Source of the DNA: Owenia fusiformis
Taxonomy: Eukaryota; Annelida; Polychaeta; Sabellida; Oweniidae
DNA: 64,000 nucleotides
Reading direction: 5' to 3'
NCBI GenBank assembly: GCA_903813345.2
Contig: CAIIXF020000005.1
Span: 19,473,375 to 19,537,374, forward strand
The stretch's first letter is position 1. Every line of letters begins with the position of its first letter. A program made the position numbers and the translations under genes. Positions 38,346 to 48,297 of the stretch are shown here, one piece after another. The notes beneath the pieces are model-generated. The model was not told the origin of the DNA. It did no database searches and was given only the letters and a program-made list of their open reading frames with translations.

Positions 38346-38770
38346 TCTGCTAGACTCAGAGCATGTTGCTGAAATTTAGTGTATTACACATTACACAGGG
38401 TGCTACATACAGGAGAGGCCCAAACCCTGTTATTATCATATTACCGAAATTCAAGGCCTGATGCGTTTTCTCACCACATATAGGGAAGTAACATTCAGTT
38501 TGTTCTGAGCTTTTCTTAAAGCCATATGCCACACAGTTATAACCTGAACAGTATTAAGCTGCATGCTATGTGTAGACTATATATTTACATATGCAGAGAA
38601 ACAGTTGAACACAATGCGGAGTGGATTATCGGGCATCAGGAATGGAGATTTCCTATATAATACAAAATATGCCATCCACCTTATGATTGGCTTATTGAAA
38701 TATGTTGAACGTAATAGATTACATACACTGATATAAAGTCATAGATTTACAATCATGATAGTTTAGTAAA

Positions 38771-39136
38771 TACTGTACTCCTGTTAATTTTTGCATGCAG
38801 TTATATTTCGTGAGTTTTGGAAAATTCGTGAAATATAATAGCCGCGAAATTCCAATAGTTCTAATCTGCAAAATTTAATATTAGTGAAATTCCCAGAAAT
38901 TCTCACTCAATGTTTACCATATTTTTGTCCAGTGCAGGGTGATAAAAGGTAGGAATGTTGTTTTATTGAATTTATTTTGAGTTCTAAATTAGAAAAAGAA
39001 CCAGGAAAATTTTTGAGAAAATTAAAAGCCGCAAAATTTTGATAGACTGAAAATTAGCAATAATTAATAGCAGCGAAACTTCAAAATCGCAAACACACAA
39101 AATGTAATAGCGTCATATATTAGTTGGAGTACAGTA
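38771..39136. mobile_element. MITE with TACTGTACTCC ends
   Basis: The left end TACTGTACTCCTGTTAAT and the right end TTAGTTGGAGTACAGTA are inverse copies. The interior carries repeated (C/G)CGAAAT and GTGAAAT words in both orientations. Related fragment: 7932-8045. It is 366 bp and non-coding. Confidence 0.7.
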
Positions 39137-39507
39137 GTGTATTAATAAATATATATATTTCTTCATCCTAAATTTTATCCTATTGTTGACATCAATAGGT
39201 GCACTCATTTTCTATGCTCATTTGTCCAGATATTGATATCAGCCAGTGGATAAAAGCCTAAAGGATATCCTGTAGATATTTGATGCTCAAATTATCTGAA
39301 GCTACATTTGGAGGGAGGAAGCAACTTTTCAAAAATTCTGAATCTTTTTGACTCATTTCATGTCTTTGCTGTTTTCTATAAATGCAAGAGTGTAGTTTTT
39401 AGACTCCGTTTTAATCCAACTACACTAAGTACACTTCAATGTAGCTTTGGTTCATAAGAGTCTGTATTACATACCTAGCGATAGCGAAGCATTTGTATGG
39501 AGTCAAT

Positions 39508-39828
39508 AAGAAAGTTAGTTGGCTATATTCACTGATATTGCCCGATAATCCCAATTTAGCCCGCCTACCTCGTTTTGATATTAGATTTATTTAATAACTA
39601 TGACAATACCATGATGTCATGTTTCATTTCAATCAAATTCTACTTGCACACAGGTGTGTTACGTCATTGATACAAAGTAGTCATGGGAATAAAGGTATGT
39701 AATACATCAGTTATGTCACTATAATAATATATATGCCTTTGTTCTTGCCCAAATATAGAGCCTCCCAAGGTTGGCCTATATTGGGAAGAACTCAGGCATA
39801 TTTCACGACATAGTGACATAACCTCTTA
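39508..39828 (-). repeat. Two-hairpin repeat, copy 2 (inverse of 33916-34240)
   Basis: Read on the minus strand it carries the same ordered blocks as copy 1: GTCACTATG, GTGAAATATGCCTGAGTTCT, CAATATAGGCC, AAGAACAAAGGCATAT and AATATCAAAACGAGGTA. The copies differ at many positions, so the duplication is not recent. Confidence 0.75.
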
Positions 39829-40063
39829 GTAAGTACCTTAAAGGGGAAAGGCTTATATTATGGACACCCTGTATATGTATTTTATCAGATATTGTAGTAT
39901 ATATATAATATTACAATCTTGTACTATTTGTGATGAATTACTATAGGGTCGTACAGGACTTCCAGAAAAAGATTAGAATTTGTGCATGGTATTTTTTGTG
40001 TTATTTTGAAAAGGTCATTTTTGTATCTGTTGATTAACAGTTAAATATTCAAAAGTTAGATTT

Positions 40064-40156
40064 CAATGTTTGTAACAATTCAAAGTTATGTTACTATTCA
40101 AGTTCAAATGATTAAACAAGAAACAACAATTTGAATGAGAGCTTCAAGACATTTTT
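40064..40156 (-). pseudogene. Partial, decayed copy of the cysteine-rich gene at 40930-41529
   Basis: About 80 bp match 41192-41275 closely on the same strand. Read in the best frame it gives HSNCCFLFNHLNLNSNITLN followed by CYKH, against HSNCCFLFHDSNLNSNITLN in the gene. A 2-bp deletion and a gap upstream (a stop follows ATGTCT) break the frame. The flanks are unrelated, so only part of the gene was copied, or the rest has diverged. A short exon of a paralogue cannot be excluded. Confidence 0.55.
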
Positions 40157-40929
40157 ATGTCACCACCAAAAATGGGACATATTGGTCTCCAACTTTTTGT
40201 AACTGGTGTTTGGTGGTTGATGTTTGGCGGTCACCATCTGTAACAGGTGATGACATTTTGCATGTTAATGCCTTGTATTTAAAGAGAGAATCAGATCTAG
40301 CGGGCAGGCAAACGAAAAGTTGTTTCAATTTTAAAATATTTCTGGCACATGTCATTCCTTGTCATGTCTATTCTAAAAATCTCCCTAAGTGCTCACTCTA
40401 TTTCAGGAAAACTAAAGATTTTTACAACAATGTATTGTTTTTCTATAAGAATGGTTACCATTCTATATTTTCCGAGGGATAAACCCTGTATCTAAAACAA
40501 ACCATACATAACAGGTGTATTCCATACCTACTAAGCTGCTTAGTATATTCTAGGTGTGTCAGTTTTGCCTTATAAAGTTCCAAAATTCAAAATATGCATT
40601 TTCTTAGTCTTAGCAGATCAATGAATTGATAAAATATACAACATTCGTAAGTTTGAAATATAATCTTTAATTTCTGAAAGCATAGGAAAAATGAACATAA
40701 ATCGAGTTCGCTTTTTAGGAGCGGGACCAGGATGGATACAGGCTGTATCCATCCCGCCCCGCTACTTAGTGATAGATCCCTAGATACAGTATATATTCCC
40801 GCTCGTTATTTACCTAGAATACATTAACATATGAATATTGCTTCAGAAATCTTAATTGTTAGATTAAATTAACTGAAATCCACTTGATGTTGAATATCAG
40901 GAACTTCCATTCCATATGATATTATAATT

Positions 40930-41529
40930 TTATTTCCAACATCTTTTGGTGCAAATAATTTTTGGCATTAAAGGAATTAACATGTTGTCGGTTGGAAGAA
41001 GCTGTAATTTGCAGCATAGCTTATGTAATTTACGCCATGTGTCACACTGCTTTACAAACTGTATTCCTTCTTCCTCAACATCACAATAAACTTTCAAAGG
41101 TAATTGAGAATCTGCTGCGTCGCGAACAGTGCCATCTAAACTTCCAGGTACGCAGGGGAGTGGATCGATCGGTGTTCTCTCAGAGGAGCAATGTTTGTAA
41201 CAATTTAAAGTAATGTTACTATTCAAATTTGAATCATGAAACAAGAAGCAACAATTTGAATGAGAGAGCTGCAAAAAATCGCTACATTTCTTTTTAATTC
41301 TTCCAGTTTTTTTATTCACACATTGAACCTCAACATTTATTCTGCATGTCACCTGGGCTAGCATTCGTTTGATTTCGGCAAAATCCATTACAGTTCTGTA
41401 AAGTCCATATTTATCACTCATTAATTGGACAATCCCTGCAGAGTCGTGGAAGTCCCCATCCCCGTTTGCTCTGTGTTCACTAAGGACAATTAAAATAGCT
41501 AGGATCAGGCCATGTAGTGAAGACTGCAT
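40930..41529 (-). CDS. Secreted cysteine-rich protein, family not recognised
   Basis: A 199-residue open frame begins at ATG 41529. The first residues, MQSSLHGLILAILIVLSEHR, form a signal peptide with likely cleavage near ANG-DGD. The open frame extends upstream to a TTG at 41550, but that is not a plausible start. The mature part has 14 cysteines, including two CC pairs (SNCCF, KLCCK) and a CYKHC, an even number suiting disulfides, and one N-glycosylation site (NIT). There is no other membrane segment. An acceptor-like TGTTTTCAG ends at 41576, so the coding part may be the last exon of a gene with an upstream untranslated exon. The stop TAA lies inside AATAAA. Coding status is supported by the signal peptide, the cysteine pattern and a nearby partial copy that keeps most residues. 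I do not recognise the family and give no function. Confidence 0.65.
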   Translation of the reverse strand: MQSSLHGLILAILIVLSEHRANGDGDFHDSAGIVQLMSDKYGLYRTVMDFAEIKRMLAQVTCRINVEVQCVNKKTGRIKKKCSDFLQLSHSNCCFLFHDSNLNSNITLNCYKHCSSERTPIDPLPCVPGSLDGTVRDAADSQLPLKVYCDVEEEGIQFVKQCDTWRKLHKLCCKLQLLPTDNMLIPLMPKIICTKRCWK

Positions 41530-43019
41530 GATCTCGGGAATGTTTTCCAAAGTTGATTCAGGATTTCAGTTCCAGCTGAAAACATGTACAATATTGTTAT
41601 AATTGAATTGTAGATAATTTGTGAGGGACTAAGTCAATTGTTCATTACTCTCCCCTAAACACATTTGATTTTTCAAATCTTTCTGTGGGCTCATATATCC
41701 TGTTTATATGAATGTACTGACCTCTTTCTTAGTAAGCATTATTGAAGTATTAGAATTCATAAATCAATGTTCTGATTATATTGGATTCTTGTTCTATGCT
41801 CACCGTTCCTCATTACAAACTATTCTCAATGGTTTATGAGAGTGTAACCTTGACATGCTACTGTAGGTGAGCAGCACACTTACCCAATATTATAGAAGAC
41901 TTCTTAATATAAAACTCTCATTAAGTATTTTGGATGGGTTTACTGTATACATGTATTTACATGTTCTGTAAAGGTGATATTCGGCCATTGTCTTGTTTAT
42001 TGAACATTGAAATAGGTTAGAATTAATTTATTTCTTATCTGCATGCAAATGCGAAATAGAACTTATTCATGAATTTTACATTAAATTGATCATGTGGGTA
42101 TTTTTATGATATTTTTGCAGTAACACATTTCATTTATTGTAATACTGACTCAACATAGAGCAATATGCTAATTTTTACAATTTCCATGTCAAAATGCATG
42201 ACTGACTTCAAAATTCCACAATGACAGAGCATATATGTATTATTTTGTTAAATTCTCAAAACTCAAATCTTATAAAGTGAGTACCTCCATAGTAATATTT
42301 CAATAATAATTATTGTGTCATCTCTAATCAGGGATGCATTTTAACATAGAGGTAACTTCAAAATATCTATACACAAGTACATACTAAGATTCCCAAAGAC
42401 AATGGATAACATGATTATTATATTAAATACTCAAAACTTGAATTTTATGTGAGTACTTCCACCTGTCTTTAAGTAACAACGTATTTTGATAATTGTACAA
42501 TCAGAGATGATATGAAACCAAGATATTATTGCAAATCTATTGATTGTAAATACTGACAATGTTCCTCTTTAATTATAATAACTTTTTTATATTTTATGAA
42601 TCAATCAATGTACAATTTTTGAAATTAATTGAAAAAGCTCCACTGACAACTTACCTGAAAATATTCAATGTTGTTGAATCATTGTTTGTATCTAACTGCC
42701 TTTATGGTACATGTATCACATTCGATATGATATTTATCTGGAGAACACCAGCAATAAATTTTATACTGTTCTTCCAAAAATTGATAGAATAGATACAGAA
42801 TTGAAATAAGAATTTTTATTGTATGTATGAATAATAATACAGTTACAGGGTTGTACCTTCATAGGGGAAGGCTAGGTATGCTTCATAGCTTTTCATGTGT
42901 TACTGACATTTTGGAAAATGATTACTAGTCCTAGCTGTGAAAAGAATGTAAGGACTAAAATGTTAGTTGACTTATGTATGACTAATTGTCATGCTTATTT
43001 TTTACTGACAATGTTAGTT

Positions 43020-43519
43020 NNNNNNNNNNNNNNNNNNNNNNNNNNNNNNNNNNNNNNNNNNNNNNNNNNNNNNNNNNNNNNNNNNNNNNNNNNNNNNNNN
43101 NNNNNNNNNNNNNNNNNNNNNNNNNNNNNNNNNNNNNNNNNNNNNNNNNNNNNNNNNNNNNNNNNNNNNNNNNNNNNNNNNNNNNNNNNNNNNNNNNNNN
43201 NNNNNNNNNNNNNNNNNNNNNNNNNNNNNNNNNNNNNNNNNNNNNNNNNNNNNNNNNNNNNNNNNNNNNNNNNNNNNNNNNNNNNNNNNNNNNNNNNNNN
43301 NNNNNNNNNNNNNNNNNNNNNNNNNNNNNNNNNNNNNNNNNNNNNNNNNNNNNNNNNNNNNNNNNNNNNNNNNNNNNNNNNNNNNNNNNNNNNNNNNNNN
43401 NNNNNNNNNNNNNNNNNNNNNNNNNNNNNNNNNNNNNNNNNNNNNNNNNNNNNNNNNNNNNNNNNNNNNNNNNNNNNNNNNNNNNNNNNNNNNNNNNNNN
43501 NNNNNNNNNNNNNNNNNNN
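43020..43519. other. Assembly gap (500 N)
   Basis: It is exactly 500 undetermined bases, a conventional placeholder length, so the true distance is unknown. Open frames that run across it are artefacts. Confidence 0.99.
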
Positions 43520-43748
43520 ATGATGTATCCAATTATAATGTATAAATGATATTATAAATAAGATTAATAAATAAATTATATAGAACTTGAAACAATGATA
43601 AATATGTAAATACCTCAGTATGTGTACCATTCTGACAATAGAAGGCCACGTGTAAATTACTCATTACAGAACATCACTTGTACAGAACATAACGGGATGA
43701 CACACTTCAGGATGCACAACAGATAAACGTGATCAATGAATGCAAACG

Positions 43749-43756
43749 TATTTATA
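43749..43756 (-). promoter_or_regulatory. Possible TATA box, minus strand
   Basis: TATAAATA in the context CTCATATAAATACG lies about 2.2 kb upstream of the cysteine-rich gene. A donor-like GAG/GTATTT follows about 140 bp downstream. Motif evidence only, and TATA-like words are common in this AT-rich DNA. Confidence 0.2.
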
Positions 43757-43910
43757 TGAGTGAACAGTGAGTGAAACAGTGAATGAAATACTAAGGAAAT
43801 GGAATGATGGTTTCAATACTAATGAATGCTACCTGTAGAGTATAGAAAGATAAAACTCGCGTTTGAGTGTAACGCTTACCATACTTGACGATACTACCGG
43901 GTACTTTATA

Positions 43911-44218
43911 GGGTACCATATACAACATTTGATATACTTGTATGTTATTTTGTAGGGTACCATATACAACATTTGATATACTGGTATGTTATTTTATAGG
44001 GTACCATATACAACATTTGATATACTGGTATGTTATTTTATAGGGTACCATATACAACATTTGATATACTGGTATGTTATTTTATAAGGTACCATATACA
44101 ACATTTGATATATTGGTATGTTATTTTATAGGGTACCATATACAACATTTGATATACTGGTATGTTATTTTATAGGGTACCATATACAACATTTGATATA
44201 CTTGTATGTTATTTTGTA
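43911..44218 (+). repeat. 44-bp tandem array derived from a splice acceptor and exon head
   Basis: Seven units start at 43911 and every 44 bp after; an eighth start (44219) runs into the real GLRX3 exon. Each unit carries GGTACCATATACAACATTTG plus ATATACT, identical to the first 27 bases of the exon, followed by (G/T)GTATGTTATTTT(A/G)TAG. Each therefore has an acceptor-like TAG before the exon-like part and a donor-like GTATGT after it. Confidence 0.92.
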
Positions 44219-44219
44219 G

Positions 44220-45223
44220 GGTACCATATACAACATTTGATATACTAAAAGATGAAGAGGTTCGACAAGGACTAAAGAAGTATTCTGATTGGCCAACATA
44301 TCCACAGCTTTATGCAAAAGGAGAACTTATCGGTGGATTAGACATTATAAAGGTAAGTAAAAGTAATGTTACAGAAAATTATTTCGTTACATCGTCTCCT
44401 TAGCACTCAAGAATTTGAAATTTAACTTGCACTCAAATGAAAATCTACTGGCACCCACTGTTAAACTGATGAACAGCTGGGATATTTCACCAATTTTTTG
44501 TTAGAATATGTTATATTAGAGACAAGTGGAGAACAAATCTCATGGAGAACAGAACACAATTGCCAGATCTACCAAACATTATAGAGCTAAGTGGGTGTTA
44601 AGTTCCATGGGAAATTTACTTGTCACCCTCTTGAAAATCTGCTTGCTCTTTGTCAAAATGATGAATAACAAGATGTTTTGACCAAAATGGAAAAAAAAAC
44701 TTATTTGGAAATATTGAGGTAGTTTTGCTTTGTCACGTTACAATTAATTGAGACTTTGGACATAAATGAGTAAATGACTGAAAAGATCTGAACTGTTAGT
44801 TTCAAAATTGATTGTTATGAAGTTGTATGTATTTCTTTTGCTATCAAGTCTTCCACAACACATGTAAACTAGGAAAAAGCTCTAGGTTGTTGTACCTCTT
44901 CAGGATTTGGTGAAAATATTAATGTTTTTGTCGTGAAACTCGAAGGTTAACGAAGGCTATGACCCATCCATCCTATTTCATTCGTTTGTCAACTATAATT
45001 GGACATTTAAATCACATCATCCTCCACTCAATGTTTCCTATTTTCCTTGAACAAAACCTGGCTTCGTATTCCACCACCTCACTTCCGTAGTCAAAGTTTC
45101 CCAAAGATAACACTTTGATGACTGATCTGGTTCCCTTGTAAATGTTTGAATTCATATTTTTGTATTTCTTTTCAGGAACTTGTAGAGGGAGACGAGTTAG
45201 AAACCACACTGAAGGGATCATAG
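44220..45223 (+). CDS. GLRX3: Glutaredoxin-3 (PICOT), last two exons (5' part not seen)
   Basis: Exon 44220-44352 and exon 45176-45223 (stop TAG) join in frame and encode 59 residues: [20 protein letters not shown], then [20 protein letters not shown] and [19 protein letters not shown]. This is the C-terminal half of a monothiol glutaredoxin domain. WPTYPQLY is the glutathione-binding TVP-type region, and GGLDI is the second glutathione contact. The order and C-terminus match GLRX3, a cytosolic and nuclear iron-sulfur cluster carrier with a thioredoxin domain and one or more glutaredoxin domains. The CGFS active-site exon and everything upstream are absent from the visible sequence. Acceptor TTTTGTAG at 44212-44219 is the one reiterated in the array just upstream. 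A single-domain CGFS glutaredoxin is less likely because GLRX5 ends differently. Confidence 0.88.
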
Positions 45224-45246
45224 AACAAATTGAAACATTTAGATTA

Positions 45247-45252
45247 AATAAA
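45247..45252 (+). terminator. Probable GLRX3 polyadenylation signal
   Basis: AATAAA lies 24 bases after the GLRX3 stop. Other candidates lie further on (AATAAAAAATG near 45833), so a longer 3' UTR is possible. Confidence 0.45.
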
Positions 45253-45892
45253 GTGTGAATAACTTATGAAAGTTTGAACAATCATGTCAAACTCATAGAG
45301 ATATGGAAGTTGGACTTCAAATGTTGTACACATGTACATCATGTATTTGTCATTATGTTTTTATATGCTATCTCAGTTCAGTCTAAGATAATATGTAAAA
45401 TATTGACTTCATCGTTTGTGATCTTAAAAAAATGAAGTTTTGAAATTAAGAAAGTTTTGATATAAACACATACTCAGAAGGCTTATCACATTTTCAGACC
45501 ACACACTTTGTAACTCTGTTGCATATGATCTATTTACACAAATTAAATGCTTGTTCATGAAAAAAGGAGATTTTTGAAACTTGAATTTCCTTTGATTTTT
45601 GACTGAAAACCATTGTATGTAACATAGATATATTCTCCATAATAGATTTATTATTGTTTGTGTCAAACAGAAGGTTTTATGTTCAGTCTCCTATTGTGCC
45701 CATAATGCTTTGCCCTAGGCCCTGTTAATGTACTGACACCCCCATTCTGTCATTATACAAAATTAATTGAAATCCATGTGCACATTTTGTACACAACTTT
45801 TATATGCATGTGCATATTATGTTGTCTCTAAAAAATAAAAAATGTTTTTAAAAAAACTAGGCTTTCAGATTTCTCCATTTAGAACGTTTATA

Positions 45893-46769
45893 TACTCCTC
45901 AAAAAAAAAGTTAATGACCTCATAGGTTTACATGTTAACCCCCATATTTGTTTAACGACTGTTTTCTAAGCGGGGAACAAAAGAAATCCCAATGAAGAAA
46001 ATAAATCTGTATCTTGATTCTATTCCCTATAAAGTCCGCAACGTTTCAATGTTATATCTCCATTACATTGGGTCAAAATTTGATGTCAAAATTGATGAAT
46101 TTCATGAAATGTAACAAAAATGGCAGATCCCATGTTAAACAAATGGGGAATGGTGGCTTTGGGGCAACTCAGATTTTGGAATATCTATTCAGCAAAACAT
46201 TTATTAAAAATACTTTCTAAGTAGAAAATTGAATGATTTTACATGCTAAATGTCTCGCTTATGTTGTTAAAATTAGCGATACGGAGCGTTAAAGTAATTT
46301 TGACCACCTCACTGAACCACCTGTGTTATTTCAATAAGAAGTTCATTAAGAAATTATTGAATTTGAAACCATTAACTTTTGTAAAGCCTGGACAATTAAA
46401 TCATATTTTTGTCGAGTAGACAATTTTGCAAATTTATTATCTCTTACAATCTCAATTTTGAGAGCAATTGGATGGATGGATCGTTCCTCATATGACTTAT
46501 GGCAACCCAACCATTCCCCATTTGTTTAACATGGGATCTGCCATTTTTGTTAAATTTCATGAAATTCATCAATTTTGACATCAAATTTTGACCCAATGTA
46601 ATGGAGATATAACATTGAAACGTTGCGGACTTTATAGTGAATAGAATCAAGATACAGATTTATTTTCTTTATTGGGAATTCTTCTGTTCCCCGCTTAGAA
46701 AACAGTCGTTAAACAAATATGGGGTTTAACATGTAAACCTATGAGGTCCTTAACTTTTTTTGAGGAGTA
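45893..46769. mobile_element. Long-TIR foldback element, Tc1/mariner-like ends
   Basis: It starts TACTCCTCAAAAAAAAAGTTA and ends with its inverse; TA dinucleotides flank it. The arms are about 270 bp and roughly 95% complementary, sharing GCAACGTTTCAATGTTATAT and ATGGCAGATCCCATGTTAAA. The loop is about 300 bp and has no transposase. The similar open frames on opposite strands (46014-46220 and 46444-46650) are simply the two arms. Confidence 0.85.
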
Positions 46770-47155
46770 TATAATGGTACTTGTAGAATACAAGATTCTG
46801 TTTTGACATGCCTAATAATGTATAACACAACGGAACACAACTTCATCAATTCATGCATGTTGCATCATTTTTGTTTTCAACTTCTTTTGGAACTGTGTTT
46901 GGCACTCTGCATTCTGCGGATATAAGGACAAAATATTTCATTTATTTATTATGTTTTATTCAGTCAGATATATAATACATAATATGTCCTCATTCCTGTA
47001 CACATATGTCTGATCAGAATATCAGGGAATCGATACAGATTAAAAATAATTCTCTATTCCCAACATAACTCCTGAACTCTCTTTTCACCATCATACAAGT
47101 ATTATTTGTAAAATAAACTTTGAAACTAGGATAATTTCTTATGTACAATCGACTG

Positions 47156-47554
47156 TACAGGGTGCGCCAACAATGTCCATATTTATTCATTTGCTATAAC
47201 GTTTTTATTGTTGCACTTTGGATTCTAAATTTGATGTTGTTTCAATAGTGAATTACTCATTTGTTCTCATATAAGCATCTAAATTTGATGTTGTTTCAAT
47301 AGTGAATTATTCATTTGTTCTCATATAAGCATCTAAATTTGATGTTGTTTCAATAGTGAATTATTCATTTGTTCTCATATAAGCATCTAAATTTGATGTT
47401 GTTTCAATAGTGATTTATTCATTTGTTCTTATATAAGCATCAATATATTTAAATGTGTATTGGGATGAGATTTAGATTTTGGAGTACATGTATATTGATT
47501 AATAAAAATGTTACAGTAAAATTTAAAAATGAGCATATTTTGGCCCACCCTGTA
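47156..47554. mobile_element. Mariner-type MITE with internal minisatellite
   Basis: The ends TACAGGGTGCGCCAA and TTGGCCCACCCTGTA are inverse copies with two differences, and resemble the ends of the element at 20505-21624. The interior is dominated by a 54-bp tandem repeat. Confidence 0.65.
47223..47440 (+). repeat. 54-bp minisatellite, four units
   Basis: Units containing CTAAATTTGATGTTGTTTCA then ATAGTGAATTATTCATTTG start near 47223, 47276, 47330 and 47384. They are nearly identical. The last differs at two or three positions (GATTTATTC, GTTCTTAT). Confidence 0.85.
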
Positions 47555-47860
47555 TCATAAGTCATTTCTTGCATTGCCCTTTGCTTTCATATTATATCGA
47601 AACTGCACAAGATAGTGAATGCCATCATTAAAAAGATAACATGTATTTTTATTGGTAAAATTAGAATTTTGGCGATTTGACTGCCATTGATTTGATAAAA
47701 TTATAAACTAATCAGCCAATATGTGAATTAGAATCTGACTTCTTGTTTGATTTGATTTCTGACTGATACATTTTCACTTTTGTGACAACTGAATACCTCC
47801 TTCTTGAAACATGAAAATTGAAATTAATTAAAAAAACAAAAGTAAGAATCAAGGTTAAAT

Positions 47861-48090
47861 TACAGTGAAACCTGTAAAGTGGAACACCTCCGTTAGTGGA
47901 ACACTTCTGGAGTCCCAAGACCAACTGACTTAATGTCTTTTAGTAGAACACCTTCCAAGTGGAATACTTTTAAGAGGTACCAACATTATTCCACTTGAAT
48001 AATTTTTCTGGAGTCCCAAGACCAACTGACTTACCTTCCGAGTTTTTTTAGAGGTACCAACAGTGTTCCACTTAGACAGGTTTTACTGTA
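47861..48090. mobile_element. MITE of the TACAGTGAAACCTG family
   Basis: The left end TACAGTGAAACCTGTAAAGT plus GGAACA and the right end TGTTCCACTTAGACAGGTTT plus TACTGTA are inverse copies. The inside contains two direct copies of CTGGAGTCCCAAGACCAACT. Confidence 0.7.
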
Positions 48091-48297
48091 ATTTGAATAA
48101 TTAATCTGAAGTAAATCATTATATTAGTACAATTGTGATATTTATCATTAGTTCTTATAACTCACACATTGATAGCACTGTTCAATTGTACATGACATTA
48201 CATATTTTGTCAATGATTGAGCATATTTCAAATCCATCTCTTTATTCTAATAGGACCAGGATCAGGAAATGAGGAAACTATAAAATTTAAAGGATTA

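Larger units (their letters stand above)
38346..40929. other. Intergenic region downstream of HROB
   Basis: It probably includes the HROB 3' UTR. It holds a MITE (38771-39136), the inverse two-hairpin repeat (39508-39828), a decayed copy of part of the neighbouring cysteine-rich gene (40064-40156), and a small GC-rich palindrome near 40721-40765 (GGATGGATACAG...CTGTATCCATCC). No intact gene was seen here. Confidence 0.55.
41530..43910. other. Gene-poor stretch containing the assembly gap
   Basis: It is AT-rich sequence on both sides of the 500-N gap. GLRX3 exons for the thioredoxin domain and first part of the glutaredoxin domain would be expected upstream of 44220 on the plus strand, but none was recognised here. 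The right part (about 43600-43760, minus strand) could hold the promoter and 5' exon of the cysteine-rich gene. Confidence 0.5.

Noticed and set aside
40135-40482. 115-codon plus-strand open frame downstream of HROB
   Set aside because: There is no recognisable domain, no splice or initiation support, and the left part overlaps the decayed cysteine-rich fragment on the other strand.
41530-41550. Upstream start (TTG) extending the cysteine-rich protein by seven codons
   Set aside because: TTG is an unlikely start in an animal nuclear gene, and the ATG at 41529 leads directly into the signal peptide.
42897-43630. Open frames of 172-211 codons across the gap
   Set aside because: They consist almost wholly of undetermined bases.
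46014-46650. Two similar 68-residue open frames on opposite strands
   Set aside because: They are the two arms of one inverted-repeat element, so the similarity is structural and not a gene pair.
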